Shown here in pieces: positions 27,401-32,890 of a DNA stretch of 32,890 nt. The DNA is from CBCXVS01 sp965178525 (GTDB taxonomy: Bacteria; Tectomicrobia; Entotheonellia; Entotheonellales; Entotheonellaceae), in NCBI GenBank assembly GCA_965178525.1, contig CBCXVS010000046.1, positions 1 to 32,890 on the forward strand, written 5' to 3'. Positions within the stretch are counted from its first letter, which is position 1. Each line of letters starts with the position of its first letter. A program made the position numbers and the translations under genes. The notes beneath the pieces are model-generated. The model was not told the DNA's origin, did not search any database, and saw nothing but the letters and a program-made list of their open reading frames with translations.

Positions 27401-28972
27401 TAGCGGATCGTTGCCATCGAACGGATTGGTCCCGGTGGCCAGTTCTTCCTGGTTGGTGAGGCCGTCACCATCGAGGTCTTCATCGGCATCGCTGATACCG
27501 TTTGCCGCCTCATCCGGTGTGGTCTCGGTGCTGTCACTATCGGGATCGGTGGGATCGGTACCCAATATCGCTTCTTCCGCATTGGTTAAGCCATCGCCGT
27601 CGGGGTCTTCTTGTCCGTCTGGCGTGCCATTACTATTGCCGTCCGTGCCCCCGCCGGTGAGCGGATCGTTGGGATCGAGCGGATCGGTGCCGGCCGTGAG
27701 TTCACTGAGATTGCTCATCCCATCGCCATCGCCATCTTCATCGCCATCATCCGTGCCGTCAGCGGCTTCATCAGGCGCTGTGGTGGTGCTGTCGCTATCG
27801 GGATCGTTGAGATCGGTGCCAATAAGCGCTTCTTCCGCATTATTGAGGCCGTCGCCATCGGGGTCTTCCTGCCCATCGGGCGTGCCATTGCCATTACCGT
27901 CGGTCCCGCCGCCGGTTAGCGGATCATTGGGATCGAGCGGATTGGCGCCGGTGCCGAACTCTTGCGCATTGGTGAGTCCATCGCCATCGAGATCTTCGTC
28001 GGCATCGCTGATACCGTTGGCCGCCTCATCGGGTGCCGTCGTGGTGCTGTCACTATCGGGATTATTGGGATCGGTGCCAATGAGTGCTTCCTCGGCATTG
28101 GTGAGTCCATCGCCATCGGGGTCTTCTTGTCCGTCCAGCGTGCTGTTGCCATTACCGTCCGTACCGCCACCCGTGAGGGGATCTTCGGCGTCGAAGGGAT
28201 CGGTGCCAGCGGAGAGTTCCGCTTTGTTGCTGAGTCCGTCACCATCGACGTCTTCGTCACCATCGTCGATGATGTTGGTCGATTCATCGGGCACGGTTGC
28301 GGTGCTATCGCTATCGAGATCGGTGGGATCGGTGCCCAAGATATCTTCTTCGCCATTGGTGAGGCCATCACCATCGGGGTCTTCTTGTCCGTCTGGCGTG
28401 CCATTACCGTTGCCGTCGGTCCCACCGCCGCTTAGCGGGTCGTTGGGATCGAGCGGATCGGTTCCGGCGATGAGTTCACTCAGGTTGGTGATGCCGTCGC
28501 CATCAAAATCTTCGTGGGCATCCGTGGTGCCATTCGCCGCCTCATTGAGCGCCGTGGCGGTGCTATCGCTATCGGGATCATTGGGATCCGTGCCAATGAG
28601 CGCTTCTTCACGATCGGTGACGCCATCGCCATCCGGATCGTCTTCGGAGTCGGCGTCCATGTAATCTGGCGTGCCATCGCTATCGACATCCGGGCAGGGC
28701 AGGCCGGTGGGGCACTCGACATCGTCGGTGACGCCATCATTATCGCTGTCACCCGGGTCGGGGCCAGCGCCATCGGCATCGAGGTAGTCGGGAATGCCGT
28801 CACTATCGCTGTCGGCAACCGTGCCTTCGGTCGCGCTCGGGGTGCCATCGCCGTCATCATCCGGGTCTTGGAAATCGGGCGTGCCATTGCCATCGGTATC
28901 TTGGCAGGTGTTATCAAATGGCGGCCCAGTCGGACACTCGGTCGAATCGGGCACGCCATCGGCGTCAGCCGA
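18425..28972 (-). CDS. Giant TSP3-repeat surface protein, central segment (about 3,500 residues)
   Basis: A very long open frame on the minus strand, acidic and rich in Asp/Gly. In order: TSP3-like header with DVECPTGLPCPD-type Cys pairs; an array of 86-residue TSP3 units (28639-20822), each with two DxDGDGLTN calcium-loop motifs; a second TSP3 tract with 36-residue periodicity (NGDGDPTNDDxDxDGIPD, to about 19800); and three cadherin/VCBS-like Ig domains (19800-18900), each with a YTPxxGFxGTDxFxYxV pattern. After about 18756 the frame runs into non-family Arg/Gly-rich sequence, so the useful part ends there. TSP3 motifs bind calcium and form stiff rods, so a long calcium-stabilised stalk outside the cell is likely (inference). 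There is no signal peptide at the first Met (28954), and the frame is open upstream to a TAG at 28973-28975, which agrees with an interrupted larger gene. Confidence 0.85.
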   Translation of the reverse strand, partial: SADADGVPDSTECPTGPPFDNTCQDTDGNGTPDFQDPDDDGDGTPSATEGTVADSDSDGIPDYLDADGAGPDPGDSDNDGVTDDVECPTGLPCPDVDSDGTPDYMDADSEDDPDGDGVTDREEALIGTDPNDPDSDSTATALNEAANGTTDAHEDFDGDGITNLSELIAGTDPLDPNDPLSGGGTDGNGNGTPDGQEDPDGDGLTNGEEDILGTDPTDLDSDSTATVPDESTNIIDDGDEDVDGDGLSNKAELSAGTDPFDAEDPLTGGGTDGNGNSTLDGQEDPDGDGLTNAEEALIGTDPNNPDSDSTTTAPDEAANGISDADEDLDGDGLTNAQEFGTGANPLDPNDPLTGGGTDGNGNGTPDGQEDPDGDGLNNAEEALIGTDLNDPDSDSTTTAPDEAADGTDDGDEDGDGDGMSNLSELTAGTDPLDPNDPLTGGGTDGNSNGTPDGQEDPDGDGLTNAEEAILGTDPTDPDSDSTETTPDEAANGISDADEDLDGDGLTNQEELATGTNPFDGNDPLPGGGADGNGSGTPDGQEDPDGDGLTHTQEVVLGTDPNDPDSDSATTAPDEAANGTSDADEDFDGDGINNLTEFTTGTDPLDPNDPLAGGGADSNGNGTPDGQEDPDGDGLTNAQEALLGTDANDPDSDSTETTPDEAANGISDADEDLDGDGFTNQEELATGTHPFDGNDPLSGGGTDSNGNGTPDGQEDPDGDGLTNAEEALLGTDPNDPGSDSTTTTPDEAANGTSDADEDLDGDGMNNLTEFTTGTDPLDAHDPLPGGGIDGNGNGIPDGQEDPDGDGLTNGEEALLGTDPFDPDSDSTITTPDESANNIDDGDEDFDSDGTSNKIEVSTGTDPFDPNDPLPGGGTDGNGNGTPDGQEDPDGDGLTNAEEALLGTDANDPDSDSTTTAPDEAANGTPDGDKDVDGDGLTNQEELATGTNPFDGSDPLPGGGTDGNGNGTPDGQEDPDGDGLTNAQEALLGTDPNDPDSDSTTTTPDEAANGTSDADEDLDGDGMNNLAEFTIGADPLDANDPLAGGGTDGNGNGIPDGQEDPDGDGLTNAEEALLGTDPNDPDSDSTATAPDEAANNIDDGDADFDGDGLSNKVEVETGADPFDANDPLAGGGTDGNGNGTPDGQEDPDGDGLTNQEELTTGSHPLNSNDPLAGGGTDGNGNGIPDGQEDPDGDGLTNAEEAVLGTDPNDPDSDSATTAPNEAANGTSDADEDFDGDGINNLTELTTGADPLDANDPLPGSGADGNGNGTPDGQEDPDGDGLTNAEEAVLGTDPNDPDSDSTTTAPNEAANHVDDGDEDFDGDGISNKVEAASGTDPFDPSDPLTGGGTDGNGNGTPDGQEDPDGDGLTNAEEALLGADPNDPDSDSSETTPNESANGTSDADEDFDGDGLTNQEELATGTNPFDSNDPLPGGGTDSNGNGAPDGQEDPDGDGLTNAEEALLGADPNDPDSDSTTTASDEAANGTEDGDEDFDGDGLTNFTELTTGSDPLDGNDPLTGGGADGDGNGIPDGQEDPDADGLTNAEEALLDTDPNDPDSDSITTAPNEAANGTSDADEDFDGDGLSNQVEVNTGTDPFDRNDPLTGGGTDGNSNGTPDGQEDPDSDGLNNAVEALLGTDPNDPDSDGTLTPPDEAANGTNDAAEDFDGDGVSNQEELATGSNPFDGNAPLLGGGTDGNGNGLPDGQEDPDGDGLTNAEEALLGTDPNDADSDSTLTTPDEASNNINDAREDFDGDGVSNRVEVSNGADPFDRTDPLLGGGTDGNGNGTPDGEEDPDADGLSNGEEAILGTDPNDADSDSTATTPDEAANGINDADEDLDGDGVNNQEELATGSNPFDSHDPLPDAGTDSNGNGTPDGQEDPDGDGLTNAQEAALGTSPNDADSDSTATPLDESSNGTSDPAEDFDGDGVNNLTELTTGADPLDGDDPLPGGNIDGNGDGTPDGQEDPDGDDLTNAEEALLGTDPNDPDSDSTETTADEFANGTDDADEDIDNDGLSNLTELLNGTDPLDANNPLPGGGTDGNGNGTPDGQEDPDGDDLTNAEEELLGTDPNDADSDSTETAADEATNSTDDGDEDFDGDGLSNKMEAATGTDPFDADHPLPGGGTDGNGDGTPDGQEDPDGDGLTNAEEERLGTDPNDADSDSTETAADESTDGTRDADEDIDGDGLTNLEELATGTNPFDPNDPLLGGGTDGNGDGTPDGQEDPDEDGLTNAAEELLGTDPNDFDSDSEFTADDEMGNSTTDADEDFDGDGVNNLTELTTGSDPFDGNHPMPYGNTDNNGNGTPDGEEDPDHDGLTNAEEALLGTDPSDADSDSPLTTPGEAANGVSDGDEDFDSDGLSNQAEVSTGNDPFDANDPIPGDGTDGNGNGTPDGQEDPDTDGLTNAEEAFMGTDPNDPDSDSALTFGDESSNGTRDADEDFDHDGLSNLEELTTGHNPFDPNDPLPSGGTDANGNGIPDGQEDPDGDCLTTDEETPLGTDPNDPDSDSTFTGADEFLNAINDGNEDFDHDGLSNKAEVTMGTDPFNADDPLVDGDLDADGNSLPDGADDPDGDGLSNGAEALLGTDPNDPDSDSALTSTDEAANGVNDADEDFDGDGVSNLAEIAIGSHPLVPNDPLPDAAIDSDGNGEPDGAEDPDNDGLTNAEEALLGTDPNAADSDSTFTPTDEAGNRISDADEDLDGDSLTNAQELINGSDPFDPTNPVRVDSDGDGLTNLDEDINRDGIFTNDDTDADGLADARDPDDDGDGAPTVDEDANGDGDPTNDDADGDGIPDYLDHADAGPDAGDSDNDGVADDIECPAGFPCPDTDGDGTPDYADSDDDNDRILTADEDSNGDGDPSSDDIDSDGLPNRIDSDDDGDSVRTVDEDTDGDGNAANDDADADGIPNYADPDDSGPTSGDSDGDGVADDVECETGLPCPDTDGDGTPDYTDADDDGDGVTTTAEDVNGDGDPTNDDTDQDGIPDHIDADDDSDGVPTLAEDLNGDGDPSTDDSDGDSIPDYLDADDDGDGLSAAQEDPNGDGDLTNDDSDGDGVPNFLDAVDSLPLAEPDSAATRQDTAVAIPILANDTETAGQILTVTATTQGANGTVTFAPDGTLIYTPNAGFTGTDSFTYTVTNPDGVTATQSVTVSVDNVTPTATADSSVTLPNTPTTIRVLLNDYDPNTGPLRITILGPTAELVGLSQPRAATTQGGTATVNDNGTPNDVTDDRVDYTPPPGFSGTDAFVYEIANLSGQTDTAVVAVRISPTLPQGVDDAVTVDPVSPSTAVDVLANDRDPRSRPLSVVSLSQPAHGSVSLNDGGTPSDPTDDSVVYVPEAGFTGVDTFTYTVCTAIGFCDMVTVTVSVPTLAVPACLFESRLAAVAGSDADDIEFEEIPEEGVLRATTDPFVLTTPLAGDVGRQRRGRGRCPGTGNRPDRLRPGVGDCGQQRRQCHRGYHRRTGRQGRGDHGPGRSCGAHRRWCRGGAARGRPEPPGHSAPHCPGDGRGAATAAGSGGRQPALAHP
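18436..18747 (-). CDS. Giant surface protein, ZU5-like segment in shifted frame
   Basis: This frame takes over where family-like sequence ends in the long upstream frame (around 18745-18756). It reads VSVTVANSDASATVDI, then VVLTADGVVVELPGGAL and DTLRLTALAMAEAP, typical of a ZU5-like beta domain, and is ended by an in-frame TAG (18436-18438) after GAGSLR. The domain continues in the same frame beyond the stop. The preceding long frame, by contrast, turns into Arg/Gly-rich nonsense here. The Met at 18747 is unlikely to be a true start. Confidence 0.6.
   Translation of the reverse strand: MLAGSAVAVAAAQGPGTGLTVSAPVSVTVANSDASATVDITEGPGAKAEVITALADHVVLTADGVVVELPGGALSPPDTLRLTALAMAEAPQPLPGLGAGSLR
19815..20780 (-). 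repeat. Second TSP3 tract with 108-bp (36-residue) periodicity
   Basis: Repeats of the form DADDDGDGVxTxxED, NGDGDPTNDD and DxDGIPDYL recur. Matching bases are spaced exactly 108 bp at about 19866, 19974 and 20082. Further up, the same unit is interleaved with longer pieces carrying VECxTGLPCPDTDGDGTPDY. The period is different from the main 258-bp array, showing an independent expansion. Confidence 0.75.
20822..28639 (-). repeat. Tandem TSP3 array: exact 258-bp unit, 30 units (last one 207 bp) plus one 129-bp half unit
   Basis: Unit starts fall at 28639, 28381 and so on down to 21028, exactly where 29 steps of 258 bp and one of 129 bp predict, so no other length change has occurred. Each unit encodes 86 residues as two homologous 43-residue halves: DPDGDGLTNAEEALLGTDPN... 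and DFDGDGLTNQEELATGTNPF.... Units nearest the C-terminal end (25-30) are the most divergent; units 5-16 are the most alike. Confidence 0.93.
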
Positions 28973-29980
28973 CTACACCGTAGTGCTTTCCGATGCGCTG
29001 TTATTACCGGTCGTGGGATCGACGATGCTGGAGCTCACGCTGGTATTGTACGCGAGGCTTCCGGACGTACCGTGATCGACCGTGACGGTGAGCGTGAACT
29101 GCTTGGAGCTGCTAGCCGTCACGGTTCCCAACGTGCAGGTGGGGACGCCGGTGAGATCTTCGGCGCAACCCGTCGTGGCGCTGAAGGTGACGCCAGCTGG
29201 CAAGGTGTTGGTCACCACGACATTTTGGGCGTCGGAAGGACCCGCATTGTTGACGGTGACGGTGTAGGTGAGCATATTTCCGGTGCTGATCGGATCGGCG
29301 CTGTCCGCTAGGGTGACGGACAGATCGGCTGCGGGCTGAACGGTGACGAGATAATCTTCCACTTCACCGTCGGGCGAAAAACCGGTTGGCGTCAGTCCAC
29401 CTGCACTGCTGCAGCGGAAGCGCATGAAGGTTTGCCCTGGCACGGCAGTGGCCGGGACGTTGAAGCCTACCAGGTTGGTGTTGCTGTTGGCGAGGAAGGA
29501 CTGATTGGAAATGACTTGTTCGCCCGGGTCGGTAAAATCGCCATTTTGGTTGAAGTCAAACCAGGCGTCCACCTGACAATCTGACGGCGAAGCGGCGGTG
29601 GACATGAGGACCAACGTGCCATTATGGGGCTGGCCCTGGATAAACGGCGCAACGAAAATGACGCCGTCTTCGTCACCGCCGGGTGGGACGCAGATGCCCG
29701 TCACATCAGGGCTCTCATCAACATCGTCCGCCGCGCCGTTGAGATTCTGGAGGTCGCCGCTATCCACATCGACGCAACCGCCGAGGTAAGGGCCAGTGAC
29801 CACGTGGCGGGGGCCATCATGGACTAGGGTCGTCTCATAGTTCCTGTTACCGATGCCTGCGGCCGGGTCCGGGGCATCGCCGTAGTCGAGGAACAGCTCC
29901 TCGATATCCGCTATGCCATTGGCGTTGGCATCGGGAAAGATGGCGGCTGGATCGGTGATCCCGGCATTGGCCGGCCCCGG
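28973..29980 (-). CDS. Giant surface protein, GEVED and DUF11 segment
   Basis: This frame begins to read sensibly at about 29980 (GPANAGITDPAAIFPDANA, then DYGDAPDP) and ends at an in-frame TAG (28973-28975). It holds a GEVED domain: DYGDAPD start, DEDGVIF, WFDFNQNGDFTDPGEQV, and the naming motif GEVEDYLV. A DUF11 beta domain follows: ADLSVTLADSADPIS, YTVTVNNAGPSDAQNVVVTN, LPAGVTFSATTGC and a closing NNSASESTTV. Both are common in large secreted or cell-surface proteins. The first Met in frame is at 29803, inside the GEVED domain, so this is not an independent gene start. The next coding segment continues in the same frame right after the stop. Confidence 0.75.
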   Translation of the reverse strand, partial: PGPANAGITDPAAIFPDANANGIADIEELFLDYGDAPDPAAGIGNRNYETTLVHDGPRHVVTGPYLGGCVDVDSGDLQNLNGAADDVDESPDVTGICVPPGGDEDGVIFVAPFIQGQPHNGTLVLMSTAASPSDCQVDAWFDFNQNGDFTDPGEQVISNQSFLANSNTNLVGFNVPATAVPGQTFMRFRCSSAGGLTPTGFSPDGEVEDYLVTVQPAADLSVTLADSADPISTGNMLTYTVTVNNAGPSDAQNVVVTNTLPAGVTFSATTGCAEDLTGVPTCTLGTVTASSSKQFTLTVTVDHGTSGSLAYNTSVSSSIVDPTTGNNSASESTTV

Positions 29981-31998
29981 TCGGCGGCGATATCAACATT
30001 ATCGTCGAGGCCGTCGCCATCGCTGTCACTACCGGCGAGCGCTGGCAGGCCGCTTTCAGCCTCGTCAGGCGTGCCGTTGTTATTACTGTCGGTATCTTGG
30101 TAGTTGGGCGTATCAGCAAAGTCGCTATTGACTGGCGTTAAGCCGTTGGGATAAGCCGTGTCCACGCCATTGGCAGCTACCGCGCCATCCGGCTGGGTAT
30201 AGCTCGCGATCAGTTGCGCTTCGATATTGTCCGGGATGCCGTCGCCCTCGCTGTCGAGATCGAGGGCGTCGGGCAAAATATCGGTATCGGAATTGGCATA
30301 GGCCAGTGGCGTGCCGCTGGTGACTTCGCTGCCGCCGCTGCCGCTATCGACATCGTCGACATCGTCATGGAGGCCGTCGCCGTCGGCGTCGTTAAAATTG
30401 TCGAGACGACCGTCGTTGTCCGTATCGGCTCCACCGGCTTCGACCACATCGTAAATCCCGTCGTTATCACTATCGAGGTCGAGCGAGCTGACCATGCCAT
30501 CGCCATCGGTATCCCCGTGGCAAACTGTGGAAACAAACGAGATCGCGTCTAAAAAGTTTCCGTCACTGCCGCCGCCAATAGCCTGGTATTGAAAGCGAGT
30601 CGTGGTTTGACCGGCGGGTACGGTATAGGTTCCGGAGTACACCTGCCAAGTGGTGTTAGGGGTGCTGAATGTGCCTTGACTGACCAGCGATCCCGGCGCG
30701 CCGATGAAGAGTTCGATGATGTCCGTCCCGCTCCGTCCGCGATGGGCGAACGACCAGTTGATCTTATCGCCTGGGGTCGTGGCAATGTCGTGGAAGAGGG
30801 TGGCGGCCTGCAAGGCGTTGATTTCGGCGAATTGCGCGCCTTCGTATGCGGGTACGCCCAGGAAGCCGGAAGACAACAGCTCGATCTGGTCGTCGGTTGC
30901 AGTCGTTTCCCAGCCCGGCACATTGTCTTCGAGGGTGATGAGATTGCCGCCCGGCGTCACCAGCGGCGTTTCAAAACCCCCGTTGCTGATGCTCAAGAAT
31001 ACGCCGCCCACGTCGATGCCGCATTCCACCACATCGGGAATGCCGTCGTTGTCGTCGTCGAGATCGACACCCGTCAGGACCATGTCGCCGTCTTCGTCGG
31101 TATTGGCTGCATTTACCGCATCGATAACCGCTTGTAGCTCGGCCAGCGTCGGGTTGAGGGGATCGGCGTAGGGCAGCAAGTTCAGCGCGGTCGGATCCGT
31201 AAAGCCGACTTCATACTCGGCCAACAGGGCCGGATTGATCGTGGTGAGACCGGCTGCGGTGAGATCGGTTTCGTCAAAACCGCCATCCGCCGGATCGTTG
31301 GAGACGCCCACAATGTTAGCTGGGGTCGGACAACCCGTGGCATTCACGGCCAGTCCGGACGTGGTTCCGGCGCAGGTGTCGTTGGTGTCGGAGACGCCAT
31401 CGGCGTCCGCATCGAGCACGCTGAGGGTGAAGTGGTCGCCGTCAGCCAGGTTAACGCTGGCGAAAGTGACCACGCCAGGGCTGTAGGCGGTGGCCGGAAG
31501 TTGCGTGGCATCGCTGAAGTCGGTATCCGTGCTATCGAAGAGCAGCACGAGATCGGCGGCCGGGGTGCCGGTAAGACTGAGCACGTCCATCATCAGTTCG
31601 ACGTTACCCACATCGCCGCCCGTTTCAGCCGCGCGCCAGATGCGTTCGAGGCGAGAGTGACCGGCGGGTGTGCCCGTTGAGGTCAGGGTGGTGCCGCCGC
31701 CGTCATTGCCCCAGGCGAGGAATTGTAAGTCACTGCCGAAGGCGTTGGCATTCGAGACGTTGTCCGCCGCAATACTGCCGAGACCCATGGTCACGATGCT
31801 ATTGGCATTGATGGACTTCGATTGCTTTTGATTCAGGGCCGAGCCGTCATCGCGCCCAATCCCGGCGATGTCGTTGTTGTAACTTCCAGCTGCGGCGGCA
31901 TCCCACATCTTGGTCGTGCCGTCAGAACCGAGATAGTCTAGCGAGGCGGTTTGATCGAGGGTGATACCGTATTTGAGGGCGAGATAGGATTGAACTTG
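29911..31998 (-). CDS. Giant surface protein, lectin-associated, galactose-binding-like and TSP3 segment
   Basis: The frame is open from the TAA at 31999-32001 to a stop at 29911. It begins QVQSYLALKYGITLD, then DGTTKMWD, YNNDIAGIGRDDGSALNQ and KQSKSINANSI, a block that commonly follows LamG-like domains in bacterial surface proteins. Next come a short TSP3-like part (DADADGVSDTNDTCAG), a galactose-binding-like beta domain (NGGFETPLV, VPGWETTATDDQIEL, GAQFAEINALQAATLF, KINWSFAHRGRSGTDIIELF) and a TSP3 tract. After about 29980 the frame turns to Pro/Met-rich nonsense, so the last 22 codons are out of frame. The first Met (31908) lies inside the domain and is not a convincing start. Confidence 0.75.
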   Translation of the reverse strand, partial: QVQSYLALKYGITLDQTASLDYLGSDGTTKMWDAAAAGSYNNDIAGIGRDDGSALNQKQSKSINANSIVTMGLGSIAADNVSNANAFGSDLQFLAWGNDGGGTTLTSTGTPAGHSRLERIWRAAETGGDVGNVELMMDVLSLTGTPAADLVLLFDSTDTDFSDATQLPATAYSPGVVTFASVNLADGDHFTLSVLDADADGVSDTNDTCAGTTSGLAVNATGCPTPANIVGVSNDPADGGFDETDLTAAGLTTINPALLAEYEVGFTDPTALNLLPYADPLNPTLAELQAVIDAVNAANTDEDGDMVLTGVDLDDDNDGIPDVVECGIDVGGVFLSISNGGFETPLVTPGGNLITLEDNVPGWETTATDDQIELLSSGFLGVPAYEGAQFAEINALQAATLFHDIATTPGDKINWSFAHRGRSGTDIIELFIGAPGSLVSQGTFSTPNTTWQVYSGTYTVPAGQTTTRFQYQAIGGGSDGNFLDAISFVSTVCHGDTDGDGMVSSLDLDSDNDGIYDVVEAGGADTDNDGRLDNFNDADGDGLHDDVDDVDSGSGGSEVTSGTPLAYANSDTDILPDALDLDSEGDGIPDNIEAQLIASYTQPDGAVAANGVDTAYPNGLTPVNSDFADTPNYQDTDSNNNGTPDEAESGLPALAGSDSDGDGLDDNVDIAADRGRPMPGSPIQPPSFPMPTPMA

Positions 31999-32890
31999 TT
32001 AGCGTTCGGTCGGCGATTGATTCGCACGATAAATCACAACTTCATTGAACTCGATATTCTGGGTGCCTGCCCCGGCGCCAGTGAGTGATCCCACCGAAAC
32101 CGTGTTGGGATTGCCGCCACTATCTGTTCTCGTTGCGACCGCGACATTATTGACGAATGCGTTTGATGTCGCTCCGGTGTTGTATTCGGCTTCAAAGAGC
32201 GCCGCCGTCATGGTCGACGGCTCAGGATAATTGGTCTGAGCTCCAGCTAAGAAGGCATCCGTCGCAAGGGTACGGTGATTATTCGAAACACTTGAACCCA
32301 CCAACATTCTGCCGCCGGTTGCCGCTGGCGTTGCGACGGCAAAGACGGAGACGTCGGAGAAAGTATTGCGATCGATACTCAAGTCAGTCGTGTAATAGGT
32401 ACTACCGTCAAAGAGAATGCCGGGGTTGAAGTTCGCAGAATTCGCAACATCGGTTGCGGTTCCCACTTTGGTCACTGTGGTCAGGCCGGATTGATCAGTC
32501 CAATCCTGAGCGCCCGCATCGGCTTTGAGCCAAAGCCTTAGATTGGCTGATACGCCCCCCGGTGTTGGGCTCACATCATCGCGATAGTCAAGATCGGTGG
32601 TGGTTGGGACGGCATCTGAACCATTGTCAGCGGTGTCGTTGTCGAAATCCGACAAGGTGAAGTTCGTCCCGTCGTGAGCGAGGCCATTGACATCGGTGTA
32701 GTCGTCATTGGTTTCAACCGTGGCATCGTTATCGAGGCCATTGATTCCCACTGTACCACTGAGGGTGAAACTGCTCTCGACGGCATCCGTTAAGGTATCG
32801 TTATCGCTATCGCTATGGACATAGCGCCCTTCGGGTGGGCTTTTCAATACCAGGCCCGTTATCAAGGTCCGGCTCGTTGTGCGGTTGACT
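31999..32890 (-). CDS. Giant surface protein, LamG-like segment, entering from beyond the window
   Basis: The frame is open to the right edge; the start is outside. It reads TSP3-like acidic sequence (HSDSDNDTLTDAVE), then a LamG/concanavalin-A-like domain from about 32590: LRLWLKADAGAQDWTDQSG, FNPGILFDGSTYY, FSDVSVFAVATP, NIEFNEVVIYRANQSPTER. This ends in a TAA at 31999-32001 exactly where the conserved ER-x-QVQSYLALKYG continuation is expected. The first possible start codon at 32863-32865 is TTG and has no signal peptide after it, so the N-terminus lies upstream. Confidence 0.75.
   Translation of the reverse strand, partial: VNRTTSRTLITGLVLKSPPEGRYVHSDSDNDTLTDAVESSFTLSGTVGINGLDNDATVETNDDYTDVNGLAHDGTNFTLSDFDNDTADNGSDAVPTTTDLDYRDDVSPTPGGVSANLRLWLKADAGAQDWTDQSGLTTVTKVGTATDVANSANFNPGILFDGSTYYTTDLSIDRNTFSDVSVFAVATPAATGGRMLVGSSVSNNHRTLATDAFLAGAQTNYPEPSTMTAALFEAEYNTGATSNAFVNNVAVATRTDSGGNPNTVSVGSLTGAGAGTQNIEFNEVVIYRANQSPTER

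Noticed and set aside
20822..28639. CRISPR array
   Set aside because: The repeat is a 258-bp coding unit in one reading frame with no unique spacers.
18436..28975. Reassigned TAG codon (amber read as an amino acid)
   Set aside because: TAG also ends apparently normal genes in the window (both binding-protein genes, DppB, mtaB), and the defects include a TAA and frameshifts, so decay or error is simpler.
1..32890. tRNA or rRNA genes
   Set aside because: I saw no cloverleaf with a T-loop GTTCRANNC pattern in context and no rRNA-like sequence.

Overview
The window is bacterial DNA of moderately high GC. It is densely packed, with Tat-type signal peptides, clear Shine-Dalgarno sequences and ordinary TAA/TAG/TGA stops. 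Nothing in it fixes the species. The mix of peptide ABC transporters, a mobile MITE family, decayed genes and an enormous TSP3-repeat surface protein suits a large-genome uncultured environmental or symbiotic bacterium (inference).

Left part (1-9152): a MITE fragment at the left edge, a small lipoprotein with a putative Ig fold, then a plus-strand operon-like set (MDR quinone-reductase-type enzyme, Rdx/SelW-like CxxC protein, FAD-dependent amino-acid-type oxidoreductase). This faces a minus-strand dipeptide/oligopeptide ABC transporter set: two tandem paralogous Tat-exported solute-binding proteins and two permeases, with no ATPase gene in view. A complete 267-bp MITE sits between the two binding-protein genes. 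The downstream paralogue has lost exactly 13 codons covering a conserved family motif.

Middle part (9153-16209): panB; a convergent AhpD/CMD-family gene whose frame is crossed by an in-frame UGA exactly at the second Cys of its CxxC motif, followed by a SECIS-like hairpin (strong selenoprotein candidate); mtaB; a seven-bladed lactonase; a thiolase remnant; a DinB/DUF664 protein; and an alpha/beta hydrolase.

Right part (16210-32890): another full MITE, then about 16 kb of minus-strand coding sequence for a giant secreted or surface protein that runs off the right edge. Its parts in order are a LamG-like lectin domain, a second lectin-associated domain, a galactose-binding-like domain, GEVED, DUF11, a long thrombospondin-type-3 array, three cadherin/VCBS-like Ig domains, a ZU5-like domain and a CFI-box C-terminus with a membrane anchor. 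The array is built on an exact 258-bp unit (30 units, the last one incomplete, plus one exact half unit) and shows a three-unit higher-order pattern. The frame is uninterrupted through the array, but the flanks carry three in-frame stops and two single-base-type frameshifts. A decayed second copy of the C-terminal region lies just beyond the gene end.

The two items most worth follow-up are the probable UGA-encoded selenocysteine at 10623-10625 and the higher-order repeat architecture of the giant gene with its broken flanks.
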